Source: Diadema setosum
Lineage: Eukaryota > Echinodermata > Echinoidea > Diadematoida > Diadematidae
Length of the DNA: 64,000 nucleotides
Reading direction: 5' to 3'
Assembly (NCBI RefSeq): GCF_964275005.1
Contig: NC_092704.1
Span: 34,124,416-34,188,415, forward strand
Made by a program: the position numbers and the translations under genes. Of this stretch, positions 24,601 to 35,000 are shown one piece after another (the stretch's first letter is position 1; every line of letters begins with the position of its first letter). Under the pieces are notes generated by a model. The model had not been told where the DNA came from. It worked only from the letters and a program-made list of their open reading frames with translations, and did not search any database.

Positions 24601-27600
24601 GAGCTTATGTAGCCATCAGCATGATCGTGACCTTTAACTCACTGCCAGGGTCACTGTCTTTGAGAGATGCCGAAGAAAGACGCAAAAAGACAATGAAAGA
24701 TGTAAGTACCGTTGAGCCATGCCTTTGACATCTTTTCTTAGGGAGGCATTCCTTGCTCGCTGTTGCTTCAGTCTTATGGACGAGGCTGTGATACCTCGGC
24801 TGACTTTCACCAGACGTGTCACTGTCTTGGACTTTGTTGTTCCGCCTCTTCTCCAGACATGGGTCCGGGAATGCTGTCGTACAGATGCAGTCTGGGAAAG
24901 GGAACAGGGAGAGATCCCATTCCCGTGGAACTAATGGAAGCCTTGGTTACACTGATATACAACCGACAACAGTGTACAAGGTTTGTCGGCGTTTCGGCGC
25001 ACATAAAACTTGAGATAATAATTTTTGGTTCCCTTGGACGGCACACAAACGCCCGAAAGCTCAGGTTATACTAGTTATCAAAATGATGGCTACATTAGTA
25101 TCTTAATCCACGTGTATGTTCATTTGGCATCATTTGATGTTTTAATTGACCCACTATCTGCTGGTTTGGAGAAATATTTCCTTATCATGGTTGTATGAAC
25201 ATGGTGCGCACGCTATATAAATTTGATCAAAGGGCACATGAGTTTAGCAACAGAAAGACGTGAGAAAGATAAAATCGTTCATTTACGGAGACCTTTTGAC
25301 ATCAGTTTGCCATCCGACTTTCCAATACCTTTCTATTAGGGGTGACATTACATCATCATGGAGAGGCCATCAGAGGCCTGGTGTATATCAGACTTTATGT
25401 AAAATATACGGAAAGCTTTGTAATTATCACATCATAAGGGGTGGTATCACTTTAACCTGAAGGAAAGATGTAATATTTGTGGCTGTTCCATCACCTGCCA
25501 ATATAGATGTCATCCCCGCTAATACCATTGAATACCTTTCGGCTTGATTCAGAAAGACGGATGTATGGTCTGCTCATTGGTTGCTATAGTCAGTTTGTCG
25601 GCTTCGATTTCTCTTGTTCGATTTAATATAGGTAGGTTTGCACATCTATCTCCATCGTTAGATCGATTGATGAGATCCTGAGATGGTGAGCTCACTTTCT
25701 CCTGGATCAATTGAGGTGTATACCACCTGCAAGAATTCCTCGATTTCTTTACTGATCGTTATTGCTCTTCTGTCGAGAAGGAGACGATAATTACCTGGTT
25801 CCCATTGTGATCTCCCTCCCTCGTTATATCCACGGCTTGTCTAGAACTGATGATGACAGGGAGACCAACCCGATTCTCAGCCTCCCCAGCCTGGATGAGT
25901 TCCGATCCTGGATGTTCAGCTGTGTTCTCACATCTGTTTTTGTTGCCATGGTAACCGTTCTCGGCTTCCTTAAAGGCATAATTTAGCATTTGTAGATGAA
26001 ACAAAAACCCAGCACTAGTGCTTTAAATTAGTTCTAAATGTGAGTTAGGGGTAGAAACAACCATTGTAAAAATTGGAATCCATATATTTGATGTTAAATG
26101 TTGTCAAATACACAAAATGTGAACAATAGTTATGATAAAAATGTTTCCAGACTAAACCGTCTACAGTTACGGTTTATTGAGAGAAACACTGATATCTCCT
26201 TATGTTTTAGGTTTTATTGTCAATATTTTATATAGTATGATGTTTTGTGATACAACAGACCTGCACATATTCATCAAATATGACATTTTGAACATTTTTG
26301 AAATCACTGCTCCCAAAGGTAAACTGGACCTTTGTTAAAAGTGGATCGTGTTGGTGAAAGAAAATAAGGGATGGTTAAAAAACACGTCCTCTGAAATGGT
26401 TTTAAATCCAAATGTTTCCATAAACTAGCTGCTCCTTAATTTTTGTCTTCGATGTGATGTTAATGAAATGTGACACAAGCATAGTTAATACAAAGCAACA
26501 TCTGACCGATTTTACCAGTTATCCATCATATTATCTAATTAAGCATGCCTAATTAAGGGAGACAGGGGAAACGAGGATTCAAGACACACGTCAACGTTGA
26601 TCCCTAGGTTCTCTGATATCTGATTCAGCATGTGTATTGACATCCATTTATAAGGCATTTCGAAAATGGTTATCAAGAAAGAGCAGATTCAAGACGTATA
26701 TTGCATGAAATAATACAGACACTGTGTACAGTATATTGTCGACTGCATCCATGAGCTTTGCAGGCTTACATTTTATATCGTCATAATGATATGAGGTTCA
26801 GATGAGAAGTGGAAGTAGGTTGACTTCAAGTAACTCCTTTTTTTTGGGGGGGGGGGTAGAATACCTTGTTCTCCAGTGTCTCGATAGTTAGCTTCAGCTT
26901 TCTGATCTGCTCGCGGAGCTCCGCCTGTCGGACAGCCATCTTGATGACGTCATCTTGCTTGCTGTCCACCACCTCTTGCTGGGCGCGGCCCTGGATTTTG
27001 GCCAGACTGAGGACCCAGTTGAGCCGGGCCGATTCCCGTCTAGCTGCCGTCAGTCTCAGCTGCACACATTCTGCAAAGAACAGGACGTGATGTTAACTTT
27101 CACGTTATTCAGTACTAGTAGTTGTCGCAGACTATATTTCCCTGTTCTCAGTTAATATTCATGACTTTCCAAGAAAGAAAGTTCTGCCCTGACTTACCAA
27201 GTTTCCTACTGTCTTTGGCGATGCATTCATCCCTACTTCTTACGTCGTCCTGTAGTTTCCTAATTCTGTCTTGCAGTTCGCAGCGACGAGTTTCAAACAG
27301 TCTGCTCTGTCTCTTCATTTCCCGCTCCATCTTCAGGAAGAGCAAAGCTTTCCTAAACGCAAGTGAGTGAGGAGAAGAATGGTATAGGACAAACATTTAA
27401 GATAAATAGACGTTTTCCATGGATCCACATTTAAAACACAAGTTCTTCGCTGTAACTCTCTCAACTCAGTATCTGCAGTTCAGTTCTGATCTGAAGTGTG
27501 TGTGAGTGTGTGTGGGGAGGGGTACGACAAAAAATGTAAGAATATCGTGATTATAACACATTTGTACGACAAAGATCTTATCACATGTACCTCTTATTAC

Positions 27601-29347
27601 ATCACAAGACTTTGACTTTCTTTTTCTAAAAGTTCTGCACGCAATCTCAGTCTCTACTTTTTTTTTTCAATCTGGTCATCATGATATGATTTAGTATTGG
27701 ATCAAATATATTTTATTTGCTGAGAGTGTCTCCCACAGGATTTTGTTGCGGTTTAGTGCATCTTATTTTGTGTGCGTGTGTGTGTGTGTGTGTGTGAGCG
27801 AATTACCATGAGCTTGTTCAATCATGCCATCGACGAAATAGGAGAAGGACCTACTATCATTCCAATCAAGAGTAATTTATTCAAAGAGAAGAGCTACAAT
27901 AAATAATAAACATGACTTTTATGGAAATTCCTCTCTGCACGCGCAATTCCTTTAAATTCAGGTAATCTCGTTTTGGGGATCTTTATCTGTGATATATACA
28001 TGCACGTCGCGCGGACATACACACATACACTTAACAGCAATATACGCAAAAGACCAAAGCGATAACAACATAAAATTGAGCGGGAGATGATGCCTAGATC
28101 GAAACCTTAAAATGTGTGCAAGGAAACATACTCGTCGAGTTTGTGAGTCTGCCTTCTGCATCTGCGCATGCGTCCCAGTGTTAACGCGCTCGATCCGTCA
28201 CTGCTCCCCTACGAAACAAAACATAAGAAGTGACAAAATAATCATGTGACGTTTGGGACAAAAGCAAACTCATCTTAAACTGAGAGCGGGTCACAGGGGA
28301 ATCTTTATGCTTTCAATGAGTTAGCTATGAAATTGATTTACTCATAGCATGAGAGCTAAAGAACAAAAAAAAAAAATCCTTTGTCTTGAAAGATGGACTA
28401 CAAAAATCTTAATGCTCAAGAATTCGCCGAGGCTCCATTAAAACTTAGTGATGGGCATGATTTTATGTTTCTTTCTTTGTTTTTGTTTTTTTCAATAGTG
28501 CAAATAAATGGGAAAGAACAAAAACAAGAATAATACGTTCGAAGTATATGGACAAATGTCCACAGCTTTACATAATCTTAATATCATTCTCCAGTGATCA
28601 CCATATCAAGGAGTGAAAAATGCTGCAATCCAATTCCTTCTCGGATTTAGTGTGCACTGATATAAACGCCTTTTTATTCAATGTATTAATAGTAAATTAA
28701 TGGCCACTTTGGTTTCTTCTGAAAAAAAAATAGATTAACTCTCCGTCTTTTGCAGGAACTTAAAATATATCAAATGAGTGTAGAAGTTCTTGTCAAGCGA
28801 AAACTCTCAACAACACAAGAAAACAAGATAATATGAGCTCCCTCGTGGAGACAATATGAGCTCCCTTGTGGAGACTTGGTATATATTTAATATTCTTGTT
28901 TATATCTCTATAAGATTTATAATGTTTGTTTTATGTTAAGTGCTGTCTGGGGCAAATTATTTGTATAGGACCCCATTTTCTTTCTCTCTCCTTTCGTTCT
29001 TTAAAACAACAACACACAAGAAAACGAATGATTTAAAGTAATGGGTGTAATCATAAAATCACATGGAGGGCAAACAATGTATAACCGACCTGTCTGATTC
29101 GGCCAACTCCATTAGCCCGATCTGTAGCCAGAGAAAGCGTCTTCATACGACACCACAGTCCATGCCGCTTTGTCCAGTTTGTGTTTACTTCACCAGTATC
29201 CGAAATACAGGCACTTCCACTTAATCGAGCTTCGTCATCCCATTGCTTGTCATAGGAAGAAACTTCAATGTCGCCCTCAACGGTTTCCTTGAGAGTAGTG
29301 GCTCGACAGCTTGACTCTGTGAGCGTATGTTCTCGTTCTTCTGCCAT
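17581..29347 (-). CDS. Coiled-coil protein of unknown family, about 910 residues, 12 exons
   Basis: Joined exons: 29347-29090, 28208-28132, 27352-27198, 27070-26865, 25968-25795, 24891-24710, 24309-24015, 23221-22592, 21912-21682, 21198-21046, 19349-19206, 17808-17581. All phases match. The N-terminus is acidic and not helical-looking. Exons 3-4 and 9-12 are rich in Glu, Lys, Arg, Gln and Leu in heptad-like order (for example AELREQIRKLKLTIETLENK and LQKEIAKLSEQLQETEERLQ), so long coiled coils are expected. Exon 8 (210 codons) has a basic, low-complexity first half. No signal peptide, membrane helix or catalytic motif is seen. The general look fits a cytoskeletal or ciliary scaffold, but this is only an impression. 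The first intron's donor (GTCGGT) is weak, exon 5 is the least coiled-coil-like, and the final exon may instead splice at an internal AAAG/GTACC. Confidence 0.72.
17884..18059. mobile_element. Short MITE with CAATCAAACCTGTC ends
   Basis: Left CAATCAAACCTGTC and right GACAGGTTTGACTG are inverted. Inner copies of GCGACCACCTGT and AGGTGGCCACTG also pair. It lies in the intron before the last visible coiled-coil exon. Confidence 0.65.
18538..18610. repeat. GTT microsatellite
   Basis: Over 20 units of TTG/GTT in an intron of the coiled-coil gene. Confidence 0.97.
19206..19349 (-). CDS. Coiled-coil gene, exon 11
   Basis: The acceptor is CTATATCACAG and the donor GTGAGT. The exon codes NYRDDNLSLQDCRKQRSDT through ETHIEQLSML. 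It is 48 codons, phase 0 on both sides. Confidence 0.78.
19893..20133. mobile_element. MITE with CACTCTA ends, TA-flanked
   Basis: The ends are CACTCTAA and TTCTAAGAGTG, each flanked by TA. Arms of about 65 bp pair (CCGTTGGGGTCACACACCG with its reverse complement). The middle repeats GGGTCA/TGACCC motifs. Confidence 0.85.
21046..21198 (-). CDS. Coiled-coil gene, exon 10
   Basis: The acceptor is CGCTCTCCTCAG and the donor GTGGGT. The exon codes TVVGEWQRKVAELEAKKVK through RMEDITNK. It is 51 codons, phase 0 on both sides. Confidence 0.82.
21682..21912 (-). CDS. Coiled-coil gene, exon 9
   Basis: The acceptor is TTCACATCCAG and the donor GTATGT. The exon codes ALADNEQALAASKEEISSR through EESSKIKLR, a clear coiled coil of 77 residues. 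Phase 0 on both sides. Confidence 0.82.
22592..23221 (-). CDS. Coiled-coil gene, exon 8 (630 bp)
   Basis: The acceptor is CTGTTCGTTCAG and the donor GTAAGA. It is open for all 210 codons, phase 0 on both sides. The first half is basic and disorder-prone (CCSRTAAKVRGDRPQG). The second half turns acidic and helical and ends LLVDKWCLEGQVK. Confidence 0.75.
23620..23830 (+). mobile_element. Possible tRNA-derived SINE
   Basis: A perfect B box (GGTTCGAGTCCC, about 23668) sits in non-coding intron sequence, followed by a tRNA-unrelated body. The A box is unclear. Confidence 0.4.
24015..24309 (-). CDS. Coiled-coil gene, exon 7
   Basis: The acceptor is GCTGTCTATAG and the donor GTATGC. The exon codes IQTLLDDRARARLFLANAR through SNDDKSCEIVTK. 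It is mostly helical, with a linker rich in Gly, Ser and Thr. Confidence 0.78.
24710..24891 (-). CDS. Coiled-coil gene, exon 6
   Basis: The acceptor is CCTTTCCCAG and the donor GTACTT. The exon codes TASVRQHSRTHVWRRGG through RKDVKGMAQ, strongly basic. It ends in phase 2, which exon 7 completes as Arg. Confidence 0.68.
25795..25968 (-). CDS. Coiled-coil gene, possible exon 5
   Basis: The acceptor is ATGCCTTTAAG (poor pyrimidine tract) and the donor GTAATT. It is open for 58 codons, phase 0 on both sides, coding EAENGYHGNKNRCENTAE through GDHNGNQ. It differs in character from its neighbours and could be an alternatively used exon or not coding. Leaving it out keeps the frame. Confidence 0.45.
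26865..27070 (-). CDS. Coiled-coil gene, exon 4
   Basis: The acceptor is TTCTTTGCAG and the donor GTATTC. The exon codes CVQLRLTAARRESARLNWV through LTIETLENK. Just past the donor is a C run (minus strand) followed by an A run. Confidence 0.78.
27198..27352 (-). CDS. Coiled-coil gene, exon 3
   Basis: The acceptor is CTTGCGTTTAG and the donor GTAAGTC. The exon codes KALLFLKMEREMKRQSRLF through CIAKDSRKL, highly charged and helical in character. Confidence 0.78.
28132..28208 (-). CDS. Coiled-coil gene, exon 2
   Basis: The acceptor is TTTGTTTCGTAG and the donor GTATGT. The exon codes GSSDGSSALTLGRMRR and CRRQTHKLDE. Only this frame is open. Confidence 0.7.
29090..29347 (-). CDS. Coiled-coil gene, exon 1
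   Basis: ATG at 29347 (context AATTATGGCAG) lies 16 bases after an acceptor (TGCTTTATTTAG), so a 5' UTR exon probably precedes it. The exon codes MAEEREHTLTESSCR through GVGRIRQ. The donor is GTCGGT, a weak site, but the phase matches exon 2. Confidence 0.62.
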
Positions 29348-29920
29348 AATTATTGGTTGAACCTAAATAAAGCAAATTGTAGATCTTAGAAAAATAATGC
29401 CATAATTATTGAAAATACACATCAATTATTATGAATGGCAGTGTGCTATTCACAATGAATGAACATGAAGTCACTCCCAAGGACTGCAGACATTTAAATA
29501 GGATGACAGATCTTAAACTTTTTATCCCTGTTTGAATTACTTTGTGATCAAGTCGCTTCTTCCTTTGATGTTATAATGTTCTTGTTCGATCATACATTAA
29601 ACAGTCAGCCCAAGAAGTTATCTCACTAAATCTTTGGTCAGCCAAAACCTGTATGGTAACCCGTTGTAATGACGAGAGACAACTGATATACGCACTCAAG
29701 ACTTAGAAAAAAAAAAAGTTTGCCATGTTGAGCCCAAATCAACAAATTATATAATCTCATGCGCCTTATGTTAACATGACTGAAAACGACCTCCGACGTA
29801 CGTCAAAATGCTGTCAAAAATATATGAACGCAATGAGACGACGTTAGATGGACTTCAGTGCTCCTGTTTATTGATAAACAAAGTACATCGTAAGTGCTCT
29901 TTTAACTATACTTACTATAC

Positions 29921-29968
29921 AAAGTCGTTTGTTTGTTTGTTTGTTTGTTTGTTTGTTTGTTTGTTTGG
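29921..29968. repeat. GTTT microsatellite
   Basis: About 11 units of TTTG in the 5' flank of the coiled-coil gene. Confidence 0.95.
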
Positions 29969-30469
29969 TTAAAATTCATGGTTTTGAAAGAGAAAGCTAA
30001 TTACAGGTTGTTATCACCATGATTTGGTCATGATTTTAGTCTGCATTTCATCGCAGTAGCTTAGAAAGACCAAGAAGGCACTGGACAAACTCGCCACGTA
30101 TATCTCCTCGGCAAGACCCCATTTTAGCTGCCTTGCTGAACCACTGCCTTGACTGAACTTTAGATTTGCTCTGTTGTACATTAATTTGGGGTACAGTGAT
30201 AAGACTGAACCATCCTGGCTCATTTTAACTCATAGCCAATAGTTACGGTTACGACATGTATACAATGCAATCATTAGCCAAGAAGATACCTTAATTCAAT
30301 TACATGTTTTATCTCATTTATGGTGATAGTCAATAGATGTTTAGTTTTGGTGGTGTTTTTTTTTTTCTTGCTGAAGTAAAGGAATGCAATAATATTAGAT
30401 CAAGCAGCACATAAAGATGCAACACAGCAAACGGCCAAGTGTGCACAGGTTATACAAATCATTTGGTGC

Positions 30470-30610
30470 ATTGAATTCAAATTCAAATTGAAATTCAAAC
30501 TTTATTTTCACTTTTTTCTTTCCAACAGAATGTACAAGAAACAATATTATGAGTTTGACATGGGAGTAACAAAATATACATAAATGTAAAACAAAAGTGA
30601 TAAATATTGG
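30470..30610 (-). mobile_element. Retroposon 3' tail, antisense
   Basis: Repeated AATTCAAATTC units followed by TTTATTTTCAC read on the minus strand as an AATAAA signal with a TTGAATT-type tail. Confidence 0.4.
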
Positions 30611-30890
30611 ACATCATACCTTCACTGATCTGCTGCAAATCACTCGTGATGAATTTCTCCCATCTTCAATAAGACTAGTTTACCACTAAATCCCACTGAC
30701 TCCAGTTACCAGACTGTGTCTCGTGGATACAGGCGTATTTTATTCCTGCTCATTTCGCGCAGTCAGTGTGAGCATCACAAGAGTACTGTACAGTTGCATT
30801 GTTACGTCACATATCAAGTTCGAACCAATATCCGTGACGTAACAATGATCATAGCAATTACTTCGCGCACGATAGCTTACAGCTGCTCAC

Positions 30891-30942
30891 AACAACAACA
30901 ACAACGACAACAACAACAACAGCAACAACAACAACAACAAAT
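30891..30942. repeat. CAA microsatellite
   Basis: (CAA)n with interruptions, in the intergenic region between the divergent coiled-coil and YBEY genes. The poly-Gln open frame around it is a repeat artefact. Confidence 0.9.
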
Positions 30943-31149
30943 CCTTACGCAATATACAAGGGACCGTGTAAACAGTTATATTTGTTACGTTACAGCTCGA
31001 ATTCTTGTCCTGAAGTTACAGTCTCTACTCAATCCTTAAAAGGCAAGTGAGCATGTCCACTTGATGATGAGCCACTTCAAATTCCTAGAAATAGGCATGT
31101 ATTCATATCCATTTGCTTCATGTCCACTCTTTACTGTGACTATGTCTGG

Positions 31150-31195
31150 TTTTCAATCAATTGAATTGAATTGAAATGGAAATAAACTGTTTCAA
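31150..31195 (+). mobile_element. Retroposon tail remnant
   Basis: Repeated ATTGA units followed by AATAAA, like the tail of the LINE at 6970-8092, with no recognisable body. Confidence 0.35.
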
Positions 31196-31659
31196 TTTAC
31201 TCCAAACAAAACTGCGATAAGAGGTCTGCAAACAAAAATTTGCGACTGGTCAATTTCCCCATTTTCGGATGACTATGAAAAAACGACATGCATGAAACAA
31301 AAGAATGGAGTTCGGTCGGGTCATGTGAACTACACGTTTTCTTACATTTTGTACGGAAGCAAAAACTTTGTGCTCCAATCATGGACTACAGTAGCTCCAT
31401 GCATGTTCTTATCTTGACAGAATGAATTACCACTGATTTAATGTTCAAGCTCCATATCATTCATTTATTTGTAAAACTTTCAAGAACAGTATATTCTATC
31501 GTGATAGACAGTCACCCGCGGCCAGTTTCGTACGCAATACACGCGAGGAGTTTATTACGCAATACACGGCGTATTGTAAACACATGTTTTTCACAAGCTC
31601 CACCCACATGTTTGCATCGGATTATGCAGGTCAGCTGCATAGCAGCTCCAACGCAGATT

Positions 31660-31712
31660 TGTGTGTACGGACTGCTGTACGTACGGACTGCTGTACGTAC
31701 GTACGTGGGCTC
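31660..31712. promoter_or_regulatory. GTACGT palindromic repeats upstream of YBEY
   Basis: GTACGGACTGCT occurs twice in tandem, followed by repeated GTAC/ACGT palindromes, about 100 bp before the YBEY start codon. Position suggests a promoter or 5' UTR. No known factor site is claimed. Confidence 0.35.
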
Positions 31713-31806
31713 ACATCCCCGTACATTCCCGCCCAGTTGTAACGTGGCATTCACACCGTCGCAGCGCTTCTACCTTCTACGAGTTTTTCTAAGAATAATT
31801 CTTAAA

Positions 31807-32016
31807 ATGTCTGCTGTGGTAAGAAACTTGCAGAAAGCCGTCGATTTGAACCTGCCAAAGCTGAAGGCAGATGTTAAAGCGATCCGTCGAATCCTACGGG
31901 TCGAAAGATTTGATGTCAGCGTGGTGTGTGTTGATAACAAGGAGGTTCAGAAAATGAACCGAATATACCGCGGCATCGACGAACCAACAGACGTGCTGTC
32001 TTTTCCAGCTCACGAG
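31807..32016 (+). CDS. YBEY: YBEY exon 1
   Basis: 70 codons, MSAVVRNLQK to SFPAHE, donor GTACGT. The start is placed by alignment with human YBEY (MSLVIRNLQR). Confidence 0.93.
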
Positions 32017-35000
32017 GTACGTACTGTCACGGGCATTACCCCGAACTCTTCCCGTGGTTTTCCCAGCGAGTCTCCGTGCTCCTGGCAGAAGAGCCGCTGC
32101 CTCCATCTTCAAAATGATCTTGCTATTTTCAAGTACTGTGGTAGACTGTAAGTACGCCATTGTGGTTCAAATAATACGTGGCGTCAATTTCAGTGTGAAG
32201 TTCAGTAAACTGAGCGTGCGTATGCGTGTCTTCTGTCAATTTTCCAGTTTTATTGGGGCGGAATTAATTTACATGTGGGTCAATCCATGTCAAATCATCC
32301 AGTGCTTGTCACCCGACCCCCTCCGATTTTCTTAAAAATCGCACCAAATGTTCCCCAAAGTGTCTGACGGAAAATCCCAAAATATTTTGCCCTAAGGTCA
32401 ATTGGTTGCTAAGATACAGCCTCACATAGCAACCGGTGCGCATTCCAAAAAATTAGTTAAAAGAAAATTAGGCATTTTTGATTGACTGTTTTAGCTTGGA
32501 TATTTATGCAAAAGTGTTCATTATCTGGAAATTGAGAAAACTTTATAGTCTTTACAAGAAAAACTGACTGTGACGCGAAATTGACTTTTCGTTAACGTGC
32601 ACGAGGTCACCGAAAATGGTGTTAAATGTTAATTTTGAAAATTTTAATGCATATTTAGAAGCTAATATCTTCCACATTTCATCACCTTAGGTTCTAAAAT
32701 ATTATGCTGTTGAAGGCTTTGACTTGCTCAGTAATTTTGAAAAAAATCGGTGCATTCATGATGACCGTTTTTACGGAGAGCGCCCTCAAAGTTGACAAAA
32801 ATGAAAAATGTGCCAAATTCAAGGTCACGGATCACCCTTCGTCCCACCTAGGAATAGCATCAATTTTTGTATATTGATAGACATTTACCTATATTATCTT
32901 GGGTTACCAAAGAAATTTTGCTCCCGAAATGTTCAATGGCAAATTTACCCCACCGAAAATGGTCGTAAACGGCCAAATTCCCATGTAATATCACATATTG
33001 GGTTTAGAGGACATTTCAAATGTCCACGCTTTCAAAATGAAAAGCACTAGCCCTGTGATATTTGCATTAGGGATAGTCTGTTATACGTATTTTAGTAATA
33101 TATACCACAAAACACTTTTATTACATAATAATGACCTTGAAATTTAATCCAAAATTTGATAAAAAACAATAAATCGCTCATTTTCCTCATTGCACTGCAT
33201 GTAAATGCATGTGTTTTGAAAGACTTTTCACAGAGCAATATTTCAAGAATTGTGAAAGCTGACATTCTACCATATTAGGGTGCTAAACTATTTCTGCTCA
33301 TCTTCCAGATTTAGTGTCAATTTGATCATGAATGTTATATCTTTGACCTTGAAGTGCTTCTAAAAATAGCTGTAAATTTGTTAACTACAAATTACACACA
33401 CAACAGGTGTTTTATGGCAGGATATGCTTGTTATTCTTCCACAAACACACAAGCTTTTTATGATGTAAATGTTATATACTGGAATTAATCTATACGTGTT
33501 TGCGAGATATGTTACAATTAATTACTCTGTTCTGACAATGACCCTCAATTTCAATCAAAAATGGGGATGGTAATATTTTGTGATTTTGTGTGCATTTTCT
33601 ATGGAAAACAGTGCTTTTTGTGTTGAAACTCATAAAAACTTGACCATTTTTACTATCTATCACTTTGATTGGTTAATTCTGTTCTAGTTATGGTAGAAAA
33701 GTGGGCTGTGACAATTTCCAATAAAAAAAACATGGTTATGCTGCAGAAAATAAAAACAAAGAAATACATAAGAAATTCCCAAAACAAGAAAATACATAAA
33801 AAATTGAAATGATTTTGAAAGTTTTCATTAGGTACAGAACAAAAAGACTCCTCTCAGTCCTTTTAATGTGCGTTTCACAGGCTAGAATACAAATTGTTTA
33901 ATGTCCATAATTATCAATTATTATTACGTACTTTAATACAGGTCTTTATGGAGAGGAATAGGCATTTCTCATGATTTTGAAGGTCATAAATTGAGGGTCA
34001 TTGTCAGAACAAAGCAATTGATTGGAACATATCTTGCAAGCATGTATAGATTAATTTTAGTATATAACATTTACACTATAAAAAGCTTTTGTGTTTGTGG
34101 AAGAATCACAAGTGTATCATGCCATAAAACACCTGTCGTGTGTGTACTTTGTAGTTTACAAATTCACAGCTATTTTTAGAAGTACTTCAAGGTCAAGGGT
34201 ATAACATTCATGATCAAATTGACACAAAATCTGAAAGAAGAGCACAAATACTTTAGAAACTTAATATTGTAGGCTGTCAGCTTTCATAATTCTTGAAATA
34301 TTGCTCTGTGAAAAGTCTTTCAAAACACATTTACATGCAGTGCAATGAGGAAAATGGAGCGATTTATTGTTTTTTTATCAAATTTTGTGTTAAATTTCAA
34401 GGTCATTATGATGTAATAAAAGTGTTTTGTGGTATATATTACTAAAATATGTATAACAGACTATCCCTAATGCAAATATCACAGGGCTAGTGCTTTTCAT
34501 TTTGAAAGCGTGGACATTTGAAATGTCCTCTAAACCCAATATGTGATATTACGTGGGAATTTGGCCGTTTACAACCATTTTCGGTGGGGTAAATTTGCCA
34601 TTGAACATTTCGGGAGCAAAATTTCTTTGGTAACCCAAGATAATATAGGTAAACGTCTATCAATATACAAAAATTGATGCTATTCCTAGGTGGGACGAAG
34701 GGTGATCCGTGACCTTGAATTTGGCACATTTTTAATTTTTGTCAACTTTGAGGGCGCTCTCCGTAAAAACGGTGATCATGAATGCGCCGATTTTTTTCAA
34801 AATTACTGAGCAAGTCAAAGCCTTCAACAGCATAATATTTTAGAACCTAAGGTGATGAAATGTGGAAGATATTAGCTTCTAAATATGCATTAAAATTTTC
34901 AAAATTAACATTTAACACCATTTTCGGTGACCTCGTGCACGTTAACGAAAAGTCAATTTCGCGTCACAGTCAGTTTTTCTTGTAAAGACTATAAAGTTTT

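Noticed and set aside
32808-33050. 80-codon frame repeated in both palindrome arms as a conserved protein
   Set aside because: It is duplicated only because the arms are inverted copies; no motif or coding bias supports translation.
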